Below are positions 51,187-63,318 of a stretch of DNA of 64,000 nucleotides, piece by piece. The DNA is taken from contig NC_051436.1 of assembly GCF_001649575.2 (NCBI RefSeq), forward strand, positions 11,932,010 through 11,996,009, read 5' to 3'. Position numbers and translations under genes: made by a program. The notes beneath the pieces were generated by a model that was given only the letters and a program-made list of their open reading frames with translations, did no database searches and was not told the DNA's origin. The stretch is from Kryptolebias marmoratus (taxonomy: Eukaryota > Chordata > Actinopteri > Cyprinodontiformes > Rivulidae). Within the stretch, counting starts at the first letter, position 1; each line of letters begins with the position of its first letter.

Positions 51187-51696
51187 GTAGATAGCTCGTT
51201 GAATGACCCGTTTAAGGAAATAGTTGAACTCTGACCAGAATAAGAAACCAACAGCTAATCAGGGCCAAGACCAAAGTGGGTTGCTGCCATTTTAAAACTC
51301 CAATCTCCAAAGTTTCCCAGTGGTTTATGGGAACTAGGCTTGTGAAGATTACCTTACTCATACAGACTCACACATGTGCACATGTACGATGCCATTAAAT
51401 CAATAGGGCAATTATGCAACCGATAGAGATTGGGGATTAAATTTAGATGGATTGGTTCACACCATTTTTGTACTAACAAAATAAAATCCACTGAAATATC
51501 TGATGAAAAGTCTGCAAGCAAATTTATTTCTACATGCATTTACTTTAAAAAATAAAAAATAAAAAAAAAAACAAAAGTTGAACAATTGTTTTTCACCCTG
51601 ATCATATTTGAGTTAGTTCAAAGAGCTTTCTGCAACATGTTAGATATTATTTGTTCAAAGTTTTTCACAGAACCCCTTAAAAAGATCTGAACTGCA
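51187..51696. mobile_element. Family B MITE, left end shortened
   Basis: The right end keeps 'ttcaaagagctttctgcaac', 'tttttcacagaacccctt' and 'aaaaagatctgaactg'. The left begins only at 'tgtagatagctcgttgaat', directly after a TA run, so the outer part of that terminal repeat is lost. The internal 'ggccaagaccaaagtgggtt' matches 'ggccaagaccaatgtagatt' in the 9.6 kb copy. Confidence 0.7.
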
Positions 51697-53164
51697 ATGT
51701 TATTGTCTGAGATATAAGATGTTAAGGTATTAAATAGAACCAATATGTCAGATCTTTCATAAAATGTTGAAAAACGTGGTTAATCTTGCATTTTGTAATA
51801 ATCTTATTATATATATATATTCAGTTTTAATAATATTAATGCAAAAAATGCATATATTTTACCACAGGGTTTAATACCATTTGTTTTAAGTTCAAGTACA
51901 AATGCATTTTTTACCTCACTTCACGAATGCACATTTGTTTTCATCAAATTATCTCTTTTTTTTTCTTTTTCATCCGGAATTATGATTGGCAAATCTGAAT
52001 TTTGCTTCACGGTCTGCCTGGAACCATTTCCTGAGAAATGTGCTGCTAATCGGATGACCTCTTTATAAATATTGCATGCAATGAAAGCTTTAAGACTAGT
52101 TTTCACCTGAGTAGGTTTGCTAATGACTATTTCCATAAATCAGAGTAGGAAATTGAATGACACATTAATTCCTTGCATTTGTTTTAAAGTTTCACCAGTT
52201 AATTTCAACTTAATGGCAGAGTCAGCGAATACAAGTTTGGCAAAAATCTGAGCCTGCTCTACGTGTTTGCAGTATAAGTAAGTGAAATGAGTAAAAGAAA
52301 AAAAAAACATGTCACGGTAATATGGTATTCACTTAGTTGACATTCATTCTGGGGGTTCGCAAAAATGAGATTCTTCCTCAAATGTAGTAAGTCCTCCAGT
52401 GCAGGGAGTTTAGTCAGGCTAAACTTTACCCATGTAAAGTACAATCTGCTTGTCAATCCCCAAAATTCAAAAAGCACAGGTTGATGTTTCTAGGATTTTC
52501 TGATGCCGTCTTGCTGACTTCACAAAATCCATGTGCCCAGCACTGTAGTTCTGCTTACAAGTTAAATTGTTGAGCTTTCAGAGTGTTATGTGTTATGAGG
52601 AGAGAGAGGCTGATTGGTGATCTGCTCAACAGTGCACCCTTCTATCCTGCGGCTCCTCTTGGAGAGGGCTCTGTCACAGTCAGGTATCAAAGTGTGTGTG
52701 TCAGCAATCAGAGTTTTGGGCAGAAACTGGTTTCTAACATGTTCTCCTGAAGTGTTTCCAACATGCCATGAGGTAGAAACGTGTGAGGATATGCTCCTCA
52801 GCGTTAACAACCTGTGGTTCTGTGAAAAGACCCTGTGGAAGGAGCCCTAGAAGCCCAGTAGACACATCTCTCTCTGCATGTTGTCAATTATAGACAGCAT
52901 CATAGCTCCCGGAGTGTTGTTGTGCGCTTTTTGTCCAACATGCTTCTGAGAGAGAACCTGAAGTCTGCAAATCTAATGACTTTGTGCTTACAATGTTTTT
53001 TTTGTTTAGTTTTGGTTTTCAAAGCATACTTTTTGCTGTGTCATAACAGAAAAAGTACAAGCGAAACAGATTTTGTTAATGATGTCTTGGTTCCTTCAAG
53101 TGCCTCAGATAGCCTAGGTTGTAAGCCAGAATGTGTTCTAACTTGTGACAATTTTGAGCTGCCA
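51697..53164. other. Unassigned sequence
   Basis: A short TA tract lies at 51810-51820. 52600-52930 is of balanced composition, with 74-78-codon frames on both strands; neither is recognised. Confidence 0.45.
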
Positions 53165-53332
53165 GTTGTTCATGCATGTTTTTGGTATGTAGGGAAAAAA
53201 AACAGCATCTGGAGAAAACCCATCCATGTACAGAGTAAGATGTACACTCACAAAAAGGCTCCAGCAGAGCTTTGCAACCTTTTTCTTGTGAGGGAGCAGC
53301 TCTTACCGCTACTCCACCTTGTCTTGCCCTCA
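53165..53332 (-). repeat. V-SINE-like fragment, tRNA-like half
   Basis: In plus sense, 'tgttcatgcatgtttttggt' is followed by 'ggagaaaacccatcc', 'ttgcaacctttttcttgtga' and 'taccgctactccacc'. These are the inverted body and head of the SINE family. It is diverged and lacks the tail half. Confidence 0.7.
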
Positions 53333-56300
53333 TCAGATAGGTGATGTGATGAAGAAACGGAAGAGGACATTCTTAAAATCTGTTTTGTATGTTGATATAA
53401 ACTGTCCTGTAGAAGCATAAGACAATGATCCACAGCAGAAACAGGGATAAGTAAACAGGAGCTTCTCACTAACCTCATTGCCCACACATATAGAGCTTTA
53501 AATAAATAGGTGCTGGTTTAAGAATTTAAGGTTTACCACAGTTTTTCCAAGAAGTCACCGTTCATCATACCATTTTAACAATTTAAATTGTTTTTATTTA
53601 GACTGTTGGAACTGCTGGAATTTTTTCACACTGTGTAAAACACAGGAAAACATTCCTGTAATTTGTGCTGTCAGTCAGCTGTGTTTAATGACCAAAGAAG
53701 GGAAACACCAATGGTTTTTTGTTTTTGCCGAAAAAAAAAAAAGTTCCACCACTCATTTTTTTTTAAAGGCAACACCATTTTGAAACAAACTTTTTCATCA
53801 GGCTATGAGAGTGATCATGTCTACAGGCAAAATAAATAGGTATTAGAAGCAAAGAATCCTGCTAATTACCAAGCAAGCATCAGTTTGTCAGGTTCCTCAT
53901 GATATTTTTCAAAAGAAAAGAAAGGTAGAAAATAATATATTCTGATAAATAATTATTTCTATTTTCGTCCTGTAGTACGAATACTATATATATGCATTTT
54001 CTTAGTCGCTTTATGTGTCCATGTGTGGCATTGAAATCAAAATAACTAAATAATAAATAATATTATTTCTATAATATAAGCTGTAGCTTGTAAAAATCTA
54101 TATTTTAGCCACAGAAGTAATAATAATAGTATTTTGGTTTTGATGTAACATTAAGTATTATACTAATCTCTCAGTATAGTCCAAGTGCCAACTTGTTCCA
54201 GAAATATTATTGCAGCTGAATAGAGGCCAAATGAGCAAAAAACTAAGCCTAGCAAATGTCCAACAACAGCAGCGGAACAGGCAGCTGATAATACAGCATT
54301 CATTATGGAGAAAAGGGCAGTCGATTCGAGCCGTCACCTTCAGGCTTTACAGCTGACAGGCATCTATTTTTGACCAACACTGGCACCTGCCGAGAAGCCT
54401 GGACCTGGAGATTGTTACTTTACAGAGATATCAAAGACTCCAACTATAAACCAAGCTTTCTAAAAAATTCCTGTCCAGACATTTATAATTCTTTTCAAGT
54501 TGGTGGAATGACTTTAAGCAGAAAATTTTGCTAATGCTGTAGACATTTTGCAGGGTTTGTAAAAAAATTCATTCATTCATAAGAAATGGATTTTGAAGAA
54601 AGGAAGCACTTTAGAAAGGTTTGTTCCAACCATGGTTAGAGCAAGTTCTACTGCCTTTCAGTCATTGAAAATCATTTTAATTAAAAAAAAAGCCATGCTT
54701 AGGAGATCTATATGACTACGCAAAAAATAATACATGATGAATGCCATAAAAAATGCTTTTTTTTTTTTTTTAAATGGAAAGGAAGCTGCCAACCTATGAA
54801 TGTGGTATAGGATATTGTCATGGTGTGTTTCAAACAGAATGTTGCTCTTTGGAAACAAACAAGGTTGTTTTTTTTTTAAGGAAAATATATTCAAGGCCAT
54901 TCAAAGCCAATCCAATGTGAAATAATGCAATAAAATGGAGCCTCAATATTCACAATAAAATTATAGCATGTGACATCTTGTTGCGAAAGCAAAGCTTGAA
55001 GTAATTAAATCCATATAATACCATGCCAGAAGTACAAAGATGACCATGAAGAATAGTCCAAACAAAAGTTCAGTTCTGTCTCTCCATTTCTATTCTGATC
55101 AAGATGCTAAAGGAGAGAATTGTTGCATTTATGAACACAGCTGATGTGTCGGCAGACATGATATGGGAAGACGTTGGAATTACATGAACCACTGGAGCTT
55201 TGCATGGAGTTTATTTTTCATGATGCATTTGTGATGTACAGAAACAGATTCGGGCTGTACACGTTCTTCTGAAGCTTTCAGTGTACAGCACAACCCACAT
55301 CGATTGAACCTGATGTTACACAGTGTTGTTTAAATGTCAGCAAATATCTCCCTGCTAATTGAGCTAGAGAGCATCACGGATGTACAGCAGAGAACCAATT
55401 TTAAGATCTTGAAGTAAAACATTGCAGCTACCTGACAGAACTATTGACAATCTGGATGAGTTATTCCCAAAAAAAATTAAAAAATTTGCAGGCAAATTTA
55501 GATTTAGAGTTGATTTTGCAGGTTTAGTATCTTGGATGGCTGATAATGTAAGTGAAAAGTCCTGAAGATCTTAAAGGATAATGGGCTTTGAAAAGCTAAT
55601 AAGCAGGAATAAACATGTGCTTGGGGTTGTTCTGCTCCTTTGTCCCCTTTCCTGTTAAGACTGGATGTCAAAGTTATCCCCACTTCTTTGGGGAGCTTTC
55701 CAATTGTTAGAAAAAGCAACAATTTTAAAACAAATGCAAAATGCCAATCCTGGACAAACAGACAACTGAACTGGACTGCAAGTTTCAAACGTAATCGTAT
55801 GAAATAATGAAAGCCGCAGCTTCTTTTTATCCTGGGTCAGCAACATTTGGTTGAGTTTCTGTGGAGTCTGACCAACAAATCCATCACAAGCTGAGCTTTC
55901 ATTCAACAGATAAGACATAAAATAGTCACTGGACACAGCTATTCATCTCTAATGGAAGTGCTTAACAGAGATTTTCCCCCGTGTCAGCACACTGCTAAGG
56001 GTTATTATTACTCTGCCAATTACATCACGCTCTGTGGAGAGACTTTTCTCAGCTGCAAATTGGATCAAAATAAGACTGAGAGCCTCAAAGTCAACCCTTG
56101 CCTGAGTAATCGCACCCATTTGTCTTTTGATCAGATTTTGCCACACTTATTGGACTACAATAAACGGCTATTTTCAACACCCAGTCCTGACATCTTTGTC
56201 TTGCTTTGTGTCAATAAATATTCAATAATATGACAACAGGAAGGCCTCAAAAAAAGGTTGGCCTAAATGTATTTCATTTTTGCTGGTTAGCTCTATGTCT

Positions 56301-57323
56301 GTAGCCTGAAGATCTATGCGCTTGTAATTAAGTTAATTAGTCTGTTTTTCACCCCGTTTTTCATTTCTGCACCATATTTTAATACTGATGACACACCAGT
56401 AAAGTTGGTCAAGGTAGTTGCTGACATTGTGCCTGTGATGTTTGATTTTCTGAGCTTACATTTACTAACATAAACTGACATTTCTTTTCACCAAATCAAA
56501 AATGAATTTGAGGGTAAATAGCACCTTTGTATTTAAGTCAAAATGACTGAAGCAGTCCAACAAAGTTCCAAAGCTGCAGTGGAACACAAGACATTCATTT
56601 TAGTAGTAGTAGTAATAGTACATGTAAAACTATAAGCATGGCATCAGTTTTTTTCTTCTTTTTCCCCCCAGCTATGAGCAAGTTCACAGCTGAATCCTCC
56701 TTCCTTTCTATTTAGTGTCTGAATATAATTATATAGCCTTTTCTTTTATTGTTGGACAGATCTCTCTGTTTGATCTTTGTGATGTACTTGATTCTCCTGA
56801 GGCAAAAAACTCATACAGTCCAGCATTTATTAAAGCTTGTATAGTACATTGTGACATGAGTTACTATCAAGTTTTTAAAACCTTGAGCTTGCACAGTGTG
56901 GTCGTTTATGATGGCCAAAAATTGTAGATGTTCTTAAAATGTTTTTAAAACAGATATACTTTCAGCTTTGACACTTTCAAACCACACACAAATTAGGTTT
57001 TTCATAAAAACTGTGATAATTTAAAAAAGGTTTTCAAAATGGTGGACTCTTTAAAACATCATCGTTGGTACCACTTTGTAGTCTAGAAACATGGAGCTTT
57101 TCAGAAACCAAGACGTAGCAGCTGAAAAAAAAAAGAATAAAAAAGACAGCAGCTGATTTCATGATCCAAGCCTGTTATCACTTAGTGCTCTAGAACAGCG
57201 ACCAAGAGAGCTTTCCCATGGACTAGTGGGGAAAGAAAGGTTCTTGGGCAAGTTTGTTTTTTGCTCAGTTTTGCAAGAGTTAGCTCAAGGTTTGGAAGTA
57301 TGTGAGACAAAAAAAAATTATTT
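53333..57323. other. Unassigned sequence
   Basis: About 4 kb, AT-rich. T/A-runs at 53727-53742, 54757-54772 and 54866-54880. A short phrase at 55485-55505 ('tttgcaggcaaattta') echoes family B's interior at 51.5 kb. Frames of 93-94 codons at 55504-56233 overlap and have no domain. Confidence 0.4.
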
Positions 57324-57341
57324 ATATATATATATATATAT
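57324..57341. repeat. Short (TA)n microsatellite
   Basis: About nine TA units. Confidence 0.9.
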
Positions 57342-57778
57342 CAACCGAGTCAAGTGCAGGAAACCAGCACGAGTGGAAGTGGTAATTTTTCAAAATAAAA
57401 TACACTGCAGACCACTGTATATAGAGATTTAAATATTTCTATGTGAACCAGTAGCAAATGATCCATGGACTGGTACTGGTTCTTTGACCAGGGATAGAGG
57501 ACTTCTGTTTTATAACCCAAACAAATATTGAACTGTTTTTACAAATTTAACTGGGTTTGTCTAGTTTTGATCCTATTGCCATGAAACTGATTAGTTAATA
57601 ACTGAGAAGAAATTGTTATGACTTTTAAGAAAAAAAAAGGGGTTTTGGTAGAATAGTTAGCCAAGCGAAGCATGTTCTTTCTCTCTATTTTGATGTATGT
57701 AATGTGGACATTCTCGCCACCTAGTGGTGCAGTATGGGTACTTCAGCATTATTGTTAGAATCATGTAAATGGTGAAAA

Positions 57779-58330
57779 TGTCAGGTGGAGGAGAAGAGAT
57801 TGCGGTGAACCTAAGACGCAGACTCATCATGGGTCAAATGAAAACAAAAAAATTTATTTTATAACAAAGAACAAAACCAAAATGCTGACGTGGTAGCAAA
57901 AATCAAACAAAAGCAAAAATCCAAAACTTATGCGTGGCACAGAAAACATGACAAGGCAAGACTTGACAGAAACCATACATTGCGTGTAAGCAACAATGAG
58001 CCAGCAGTGAGTGGAGGAAATGACCAGATTTTAAGCACAGGAGGTAAATAGGGGAAGTGAGCACAGGTGAGTGAATGGAAAACTTGGGACAGGTGTAGAT
58101 GGGCGTGGCAGGCAAACAAGAGATAAACTGAGAAGTGAATAATGACATGAAAACCAAAACACAAGAAGCAAAAACAGAACTAAGACCAAACTAAACATAA
58201 AGACAACTAAATAAAACAATCAAAAAACCCAAACTGAAACATGAATGAGAAACATAAAAACATAACCCCAAAAAACAAAATACCAAGAACCAAGACCAAA
58301 AAATAAACACAAAACTACTCAAATCAATGA
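57779..58330 (-). repeat. Family D, LTR-like interspersed repeat
   Basis: In minus sense it runs from T-rich 'ggtcttggttcttggta' words, through 'cctgccacgcccatctacac' and a 'ctgtcccaag' segment, to an AATAAA signal (plus coordinates about 57855-57865, 'tttatt') and 'gacccatgatgagtctgcg'. It ends in TGACA (plus TGTCA at 57779). The arrangement resembles an LTR with a polyadenylation signal. Frames of 62-84 codons inside it are not genes. Confidence 0.5.
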
Positions 58331-59774
58331 CAGAGAAAGTGTTTCTTTAAAAAAGTAATGAAGACAAGGTCTAAGTTAAATGATTTTCTCCACCACTGAT
58401 TTAATGGTGTGAGCATTTTAGATTTGGAAACATCCCACATTTGTGCCGGACAATGTCAAAAGGAGTAAAAACGATCAAAGCAACAAACTTAAAATCGAAA
58501 ATCATCCCCTAAATCTTAAAACAAAAAAACAAGATCAACAAAGATCACAGTACAGAAGGACCTTTGAATTCATTTCTATCATCTATTGCTATGTAGCTTC
58601 GTCAACAACTATATAAGTGGGTTTTTAAAAATCTGAATATGGGTAATGCATTACTGGCCCAAAAAATATTCTTAAGCTCCGTCTCGGGTCTTCCTCTGGT
58701 TGCCCTTGCTTTTTTTTCCCCCTCATCTGCTCTCTCTTTCCAATTAGCTTCTACAGCGAGCGCAGACTGGACAGGGGTCTATAATTGAGCCAGATGTTCG
58801 AGGAGATTTCACCCCGCAGGGGAATGTTTTGTTTACAGCACGATGAAAACAACTTTCTTGCCCTCGCCCTCCTTTAAAAAAAAACAAAAACAAATTTCTG
58901 CTTTGGTTGCTATTCAGATGCCAAGAATCAGTTCAAAAAGACATCCAGTTTGTATATCACAAGTAAAGGATTGTTCTTCAACAAATCTATCTGACAAACA
59001 GCACATATGTTGTTAAAAATCAGCAAAAGATAGTTCGTCATGTAATCCATACATCTGAAATCCATATCAGTTGCATCAGCAGAAAAGTCACTTCCTGCCT
59101 TCTCTGTTCTCCGCTCATCTAACACAATGTGACAGCCATTATCCAGTTTAACACTTATCACCACAAAATTGACATATAACCCCTTTCTGAGATGATGAAT
59201 TTATCTTTGGTGTGGCCCGACGAGGATCGGTCTTAATAATCGATGAGAGGGAGGCAGAGAGTTCTTGGGTCTATACATCACCCAAAACGGAGAAACAACA
59301 ACAACAAAAAAACAAATGAAGACACTCGGAATCAACTCTGTCTGTATCTCGGAGTGATTCTTGGAGCAGGATTAGGGTGGAGAGTCAATGATCCTGACGC
59401 AGAGTGTCAGCGCTGGGTATGTGATTGGACAGTAATACTCTCACACTCATCAGCGTCTTCAGATCTGGTGAGCTTGTAATTGGGTAGTGCTCGAAGCTCC
59501 ATCAACTGATAAGGTTGATTAGTCCTGTACCAGTGGAGGACAGTTCGGAGCCTTACGGGAGGCAGGCAGAAATAAGGAGGACTTCAAAAAGGTTAGCTAA
59601 AGTTGATCAGGTCATTACACGGAAAACTAATGGCAATATTTTGACCCAAATATCCCAAGAGGGAAATGTATAGGATTTTGAGTTATGTGCTGGTGGTGAA
59701 GCAAAACGTGTTGCTGATTCTTAAACTCGTGAAAAGTTGCATTTTATAAATCTCATTCCCGCCCTACCACTGTT
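58331..59774. other. Unassigned, with two compact unique blocks
   Basis: 58690-58860 and 59210-59590 have balanced composition and no repeat signature. Short frames there match nothing I recognise. Confidence 0.4.
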
Positions 59775-60412
59775 GCTTGTTTCTGTGCGTTCATTTGTCT
59801 GCCTGTTAGTAAAATTTAGGGTCTTAAATGAAACTCCCAGAACATTGTCATTGTATATGTAGAAATGCCTGACTGTTCAAGTGAATTCGAGTTAAGATGG
59901 CTGCCACAGCTAAATGACCCTAGCAAACACAAAACTGGCTATAACTCAGTCAATTTTACAGATACTGAGCTAAAATTTGGTGTGGTCATAGATGACTGCC
60001 ATTCTCAACACATACCATGAGTGCAAATAAGTCTCACTGCATTCTCATTTAAAAACTTTGGCATTAACTGTTAAAGTCAACTGTGTCTGTCTGTTAGCAA
60101 AATAGCTCATGAACCGCTTATCAGATTTTAATGAAACAGTCAGAAAGTAATGAGGAGAGTTACATGTACAACTGATTAAGTTTTGGAGTCAATCGAATTC
60201 AAGATAGCTGCTACAACTAATCAACCTTAGCAGGTACAAAAACAGCTGTAATGCAGTCAGTTTGAAAGATATTGACCAAAAATACATAGTGATCGCAGCT
60301 ATCAGCCACCCCCAACACATACGCCAAGCACTAACAGATTAAAAAAAAATTGTTTAAAACTCCACTATGCAAAGCAGTGGGCAATATGCATCCCTTTAAG
60401 GGACGCTAAGCT
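59775..60412 (+). repeat. Family A repeat, most complete copy
   Basis: Two tandem units start at 'ctgttagtaaaat' (59803) and 'ctgttagcaaaat' (60091), a 288-base period. Each has the order 'aatgaaac', 'agatggctgcc'-like, 'gtcaattttacagata', 'ctaaaatttggtgtggtc', then 'caacacata'. The copy ends with 'gtgggcaatatgcat' and the hairpin TCCCTT-T-AAGGGA (60391-60403), followed two bases later by CTAA (60406-60409). A terminal hairpin followed by CTRR is the classic 3' end of Helitron-class elements, so a non-autonomous Helitron relative is one reading. No coding region is present. Confidence 0.75.
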
Positions 60413-62774
60413 TTACACCTTGAAAGATATTCATGAAAGGAGCTACCTAATGCATGGCACAGGGTCTGAAAAGTAAGTTGAATACATCTGTCCTTCAAAG
60501 AAAAACTTTTTGAGACTTCTCAGCCCAGGCAACATGCTTGCTTTTTCTTTCCCTCTGAATCTCAATCCACCTCATTCTGGTTTCTGAGCAGAGCGAGGGA
60601 GAAAAAGCACAATCACATTAGCATGAAGTAAAATCTTCCTTTTGTGAAATGCCAATCCAATTAGCACGTTCTCGTTTAACCCGCTCCTCCTAAATAGAGG
60701 CTTTTGCATCTTTTACAAGGATGATGTGCAGTAAAAGGCACATTTAGTAAACTGTGAGGCGACGTGGCTTTCCTCTGGGACTATTTGAACTAGGCGGCTA
60801 ATGAAATGGGTTCATGAAATCAGCAGGGCACCCTGAGAAAGGCCACGTGGAACACAAGTACACTGTGGTGAAGGGGTCTCCTGGGAAGTTGAGCTCAATG
60901 AAAAAATGAGCCTTGTCAGTGGGAATATGTGGTGCTTGCAAGGGCTAAAGGTATTGATTGGTGATAATTATTCTCAAGGTTGGCACTGAAACTGAGAAAC
61001 CCCAAATGAACAAACTAGTCTTATAAAAAAGGGGGGATTGGTGGCTCATTCTTGTGGATTGAATGCAAATGAAAAAGGTCATCGCCTGTTTTCATTCAGC
61101 TGATGGTTATTAGTGTATAACTTAAGTTATGTAATGTATTTATAAAGTTTTATTCGCTATAACTATTCTATAAACATCTTGAAACTACTGCATTCCCAAA
61201 AGTCACAGGAACAAAAGTGTCCTGTTTGAAAAAGGCAACTTTTCCTGTATAAGTCTTTGTCTAACTTTCTGTGATTATTCATGGGAGAAAAAATATGGTG
61301 TCAGCTGAGTTTATGTCCTCTCATGGGCCTGTTGGTGGTTCCTCAGAAAATAGTTAATAGTACATCTTTTGAACCTTGAGACAGGTACGTTCATACCATC
61401 AGCTATACAGTCTTCTTACAAAATCTCAAAAAGCATAAAATGTGGTTACATTTTCCAGGTCTAGATAAGGATATAAAACAGATGAAATTACAACTTTGGA
61501 AAATTACTCGTGTCTCAAATTTCTTTTTTATTATTCCATCATTTGAATTTCTAAAAGAAATACCTATATTAAAACACAATTTATAATATGTATAAGAGGA
61601 CTATTGGGCATTAAACATTTCAGCCATCAGTGGCTGGGATGATTAAGAGTACAATCATACACTATACCCTCTTTCTTTCTTTTTCGTTTACAGATGTCTA
61701 TGATCTTTGATCTCTTTAAAGACATTTTTTTAAGCAAACTCATGGTAACTGTCAAGTTATTTACTGTGCTTCCCCACTTGACAGGGATAGACATTCACAC
61801 AGAGTCTTCACTGGATTCCACTCAATGACCAAACAATCCTCTTTCTTAATTTCTTCCTTTATTTTCAGGTAATTTTTTTTTTCTGGTGAAAAACCTTTAA
61901 AAGATAACAAAAAACAAAAATCAGATTTGCAATCACGTCAGAGTACATCCTGTATGTTGGTTTTGTAAATACGTTAGTGTGAAAGTAGAAGACTATTAGT
62001 TTAAATAAATACAATTTTATCAACAGTATTAAACTTACAACCAACCTATGGCTATTTTCAAAATCAACCAAGTATTTTATCCACAGAACTTTATAAAATT
62101 TATTACCAAGAAAATACTCTCATTATCTCATAATGCCATACAGACACAATAACCAAATGTTTCACATTATCTCTTCAATGAGCCCATAAATCTCAAGACA
62201 GTTAACATTAAACATTTGGTAAAATCAAACAAACTCTAAATAATTGTTGCAAACCAATCAATCCATGACAAAAGTCACACAGTAGAAATGTTTGCAACAA
62301 TTATTTGGAGAAATTAGCTCTGTGACTTCTTTACCTCCAACACCATCTCAGAAGCAACAGACTATTATTGTTTCAAAAGTTTGCTTTCTTACCGGTTGCC
62401 TCTCTGGTGTTTGTAAATGTCAGCTCTGCACAGATTTTTCCATGTCTGGTTGGCACCATCCACAGCATTCAAGTGTTGTGCACCATGTTTCTGGTCCCTG
62501 TGTCGTCAGGTTATCACAGAATGGCTCCTACTCCCTCTCTTCTAAGTTTGACTTAACAGTAACAATTTGTACTTGGACATAAAAAAAGTGTCCAAACATT
62601 ACCCTTTAAATCTGAAAATTTGTGTCTGGAAAATATGACATTTTGAATCCAAAAGAAACGCAAATAAATTCTCACACAAAGAGTCACCAGCTTTTCCAAT
62701 TATGCCCATCCCAAGGCAAGACAAGAGAAATACAGTAAAACAAAACAACTGGGATTTTAAAAAAGGTAGTACAC
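60413..62774. other. Unassigned, with one unique block
   Basis: 60540-60960 is balanced in composition and repeat-free. The remainder to 62774 is AT-rich, with short frames only. 62290-62580 has two overlapping plus frames (62 and 96 codons) without a domain. Confidence 0.4.
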
Positions 62775-63201
62775 TGTTACGACCCGGCTCATGAGCCGCA
62801 ACAAAAAGCCAGAGAGACACGGCCTTCAATAAAAGAATACAGTATTTATTGTACGATCCAAGCAAATAAACAGGACCAGCATCGACAAGCGGGTGCCCCC
62901 CCCCCTGTGGTCGGTGTCATTGCTCCACGGATAAGCCCTGCGAAAAGAAAAGAAAAGTCAAACAAACCATCCAAACCAGGACCGGGTGAGCAGGCAGCTG
63001 GGGGAAGAGCCACCTCTGTAGAATCAAGCTGGGTGGAGAAGCCGGCTCCGCTCCAAGCCAGCTTCAGCTCCTGTCCTCCCCCACCCGTCACGCGCTGAAG
63101 CAGGCTGCTTATCTCCCAAGGACGCGCTGGGCCTGGCGAATCCTGGTCCCGCCCCTTCCGCTCCGCCTCAGGACAAAACACAATAACTGACGGACGTCAC
63201 A
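62775..63201 (-). mobile_element. Gypsy 3' LTR
   Basis: A 427-base block is bounded by TGTTACGAC at 62775 and, at 63201, the reverse complement of TGTGACGTCC, giving the TG...CA ends of an LTR in minus orientation. An AATAAA signal lies at 62850-62845 on the minus strand. A G-rich run, GGGTGGGGG in minus sense (about 63202-63210), sits immediately inside the boundary and fits a polypurine tract, the primer for plus-strand synthesis. This identifies the block as the 3' LTR of the element whose pol lies at 63319 onward. The other LTR and the target duplication are beyond the window. Frames of 60-111 codons in it are incidental. Confidence 0.85.
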
Positions 63202-63249
63202 CCCCCACCCACAAAACATGGGTTCCCACAAGGGAAACCCAAGTAAAAA

Positions 63250-63253
63250 AAAA

Positions 63254-63284
<31 letters not shown>

Positions 63285-63286
63285 AC
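63250..63286. repeat. (AAAT)n microsatellite
   Basis: About nine AAAT units lie between the gypsy pol stop and the LTR, so they are inside the element. Confidence 0.93.
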
Positions 63287-63318
63287 AACAATCATCCAGA
63301 TCTAAGATGCATTGTCGT

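Noticed and set aside
62846..63181. 111-codon minus-strand frame
   Set aside because: It lies wholly within the gypsy LTR.
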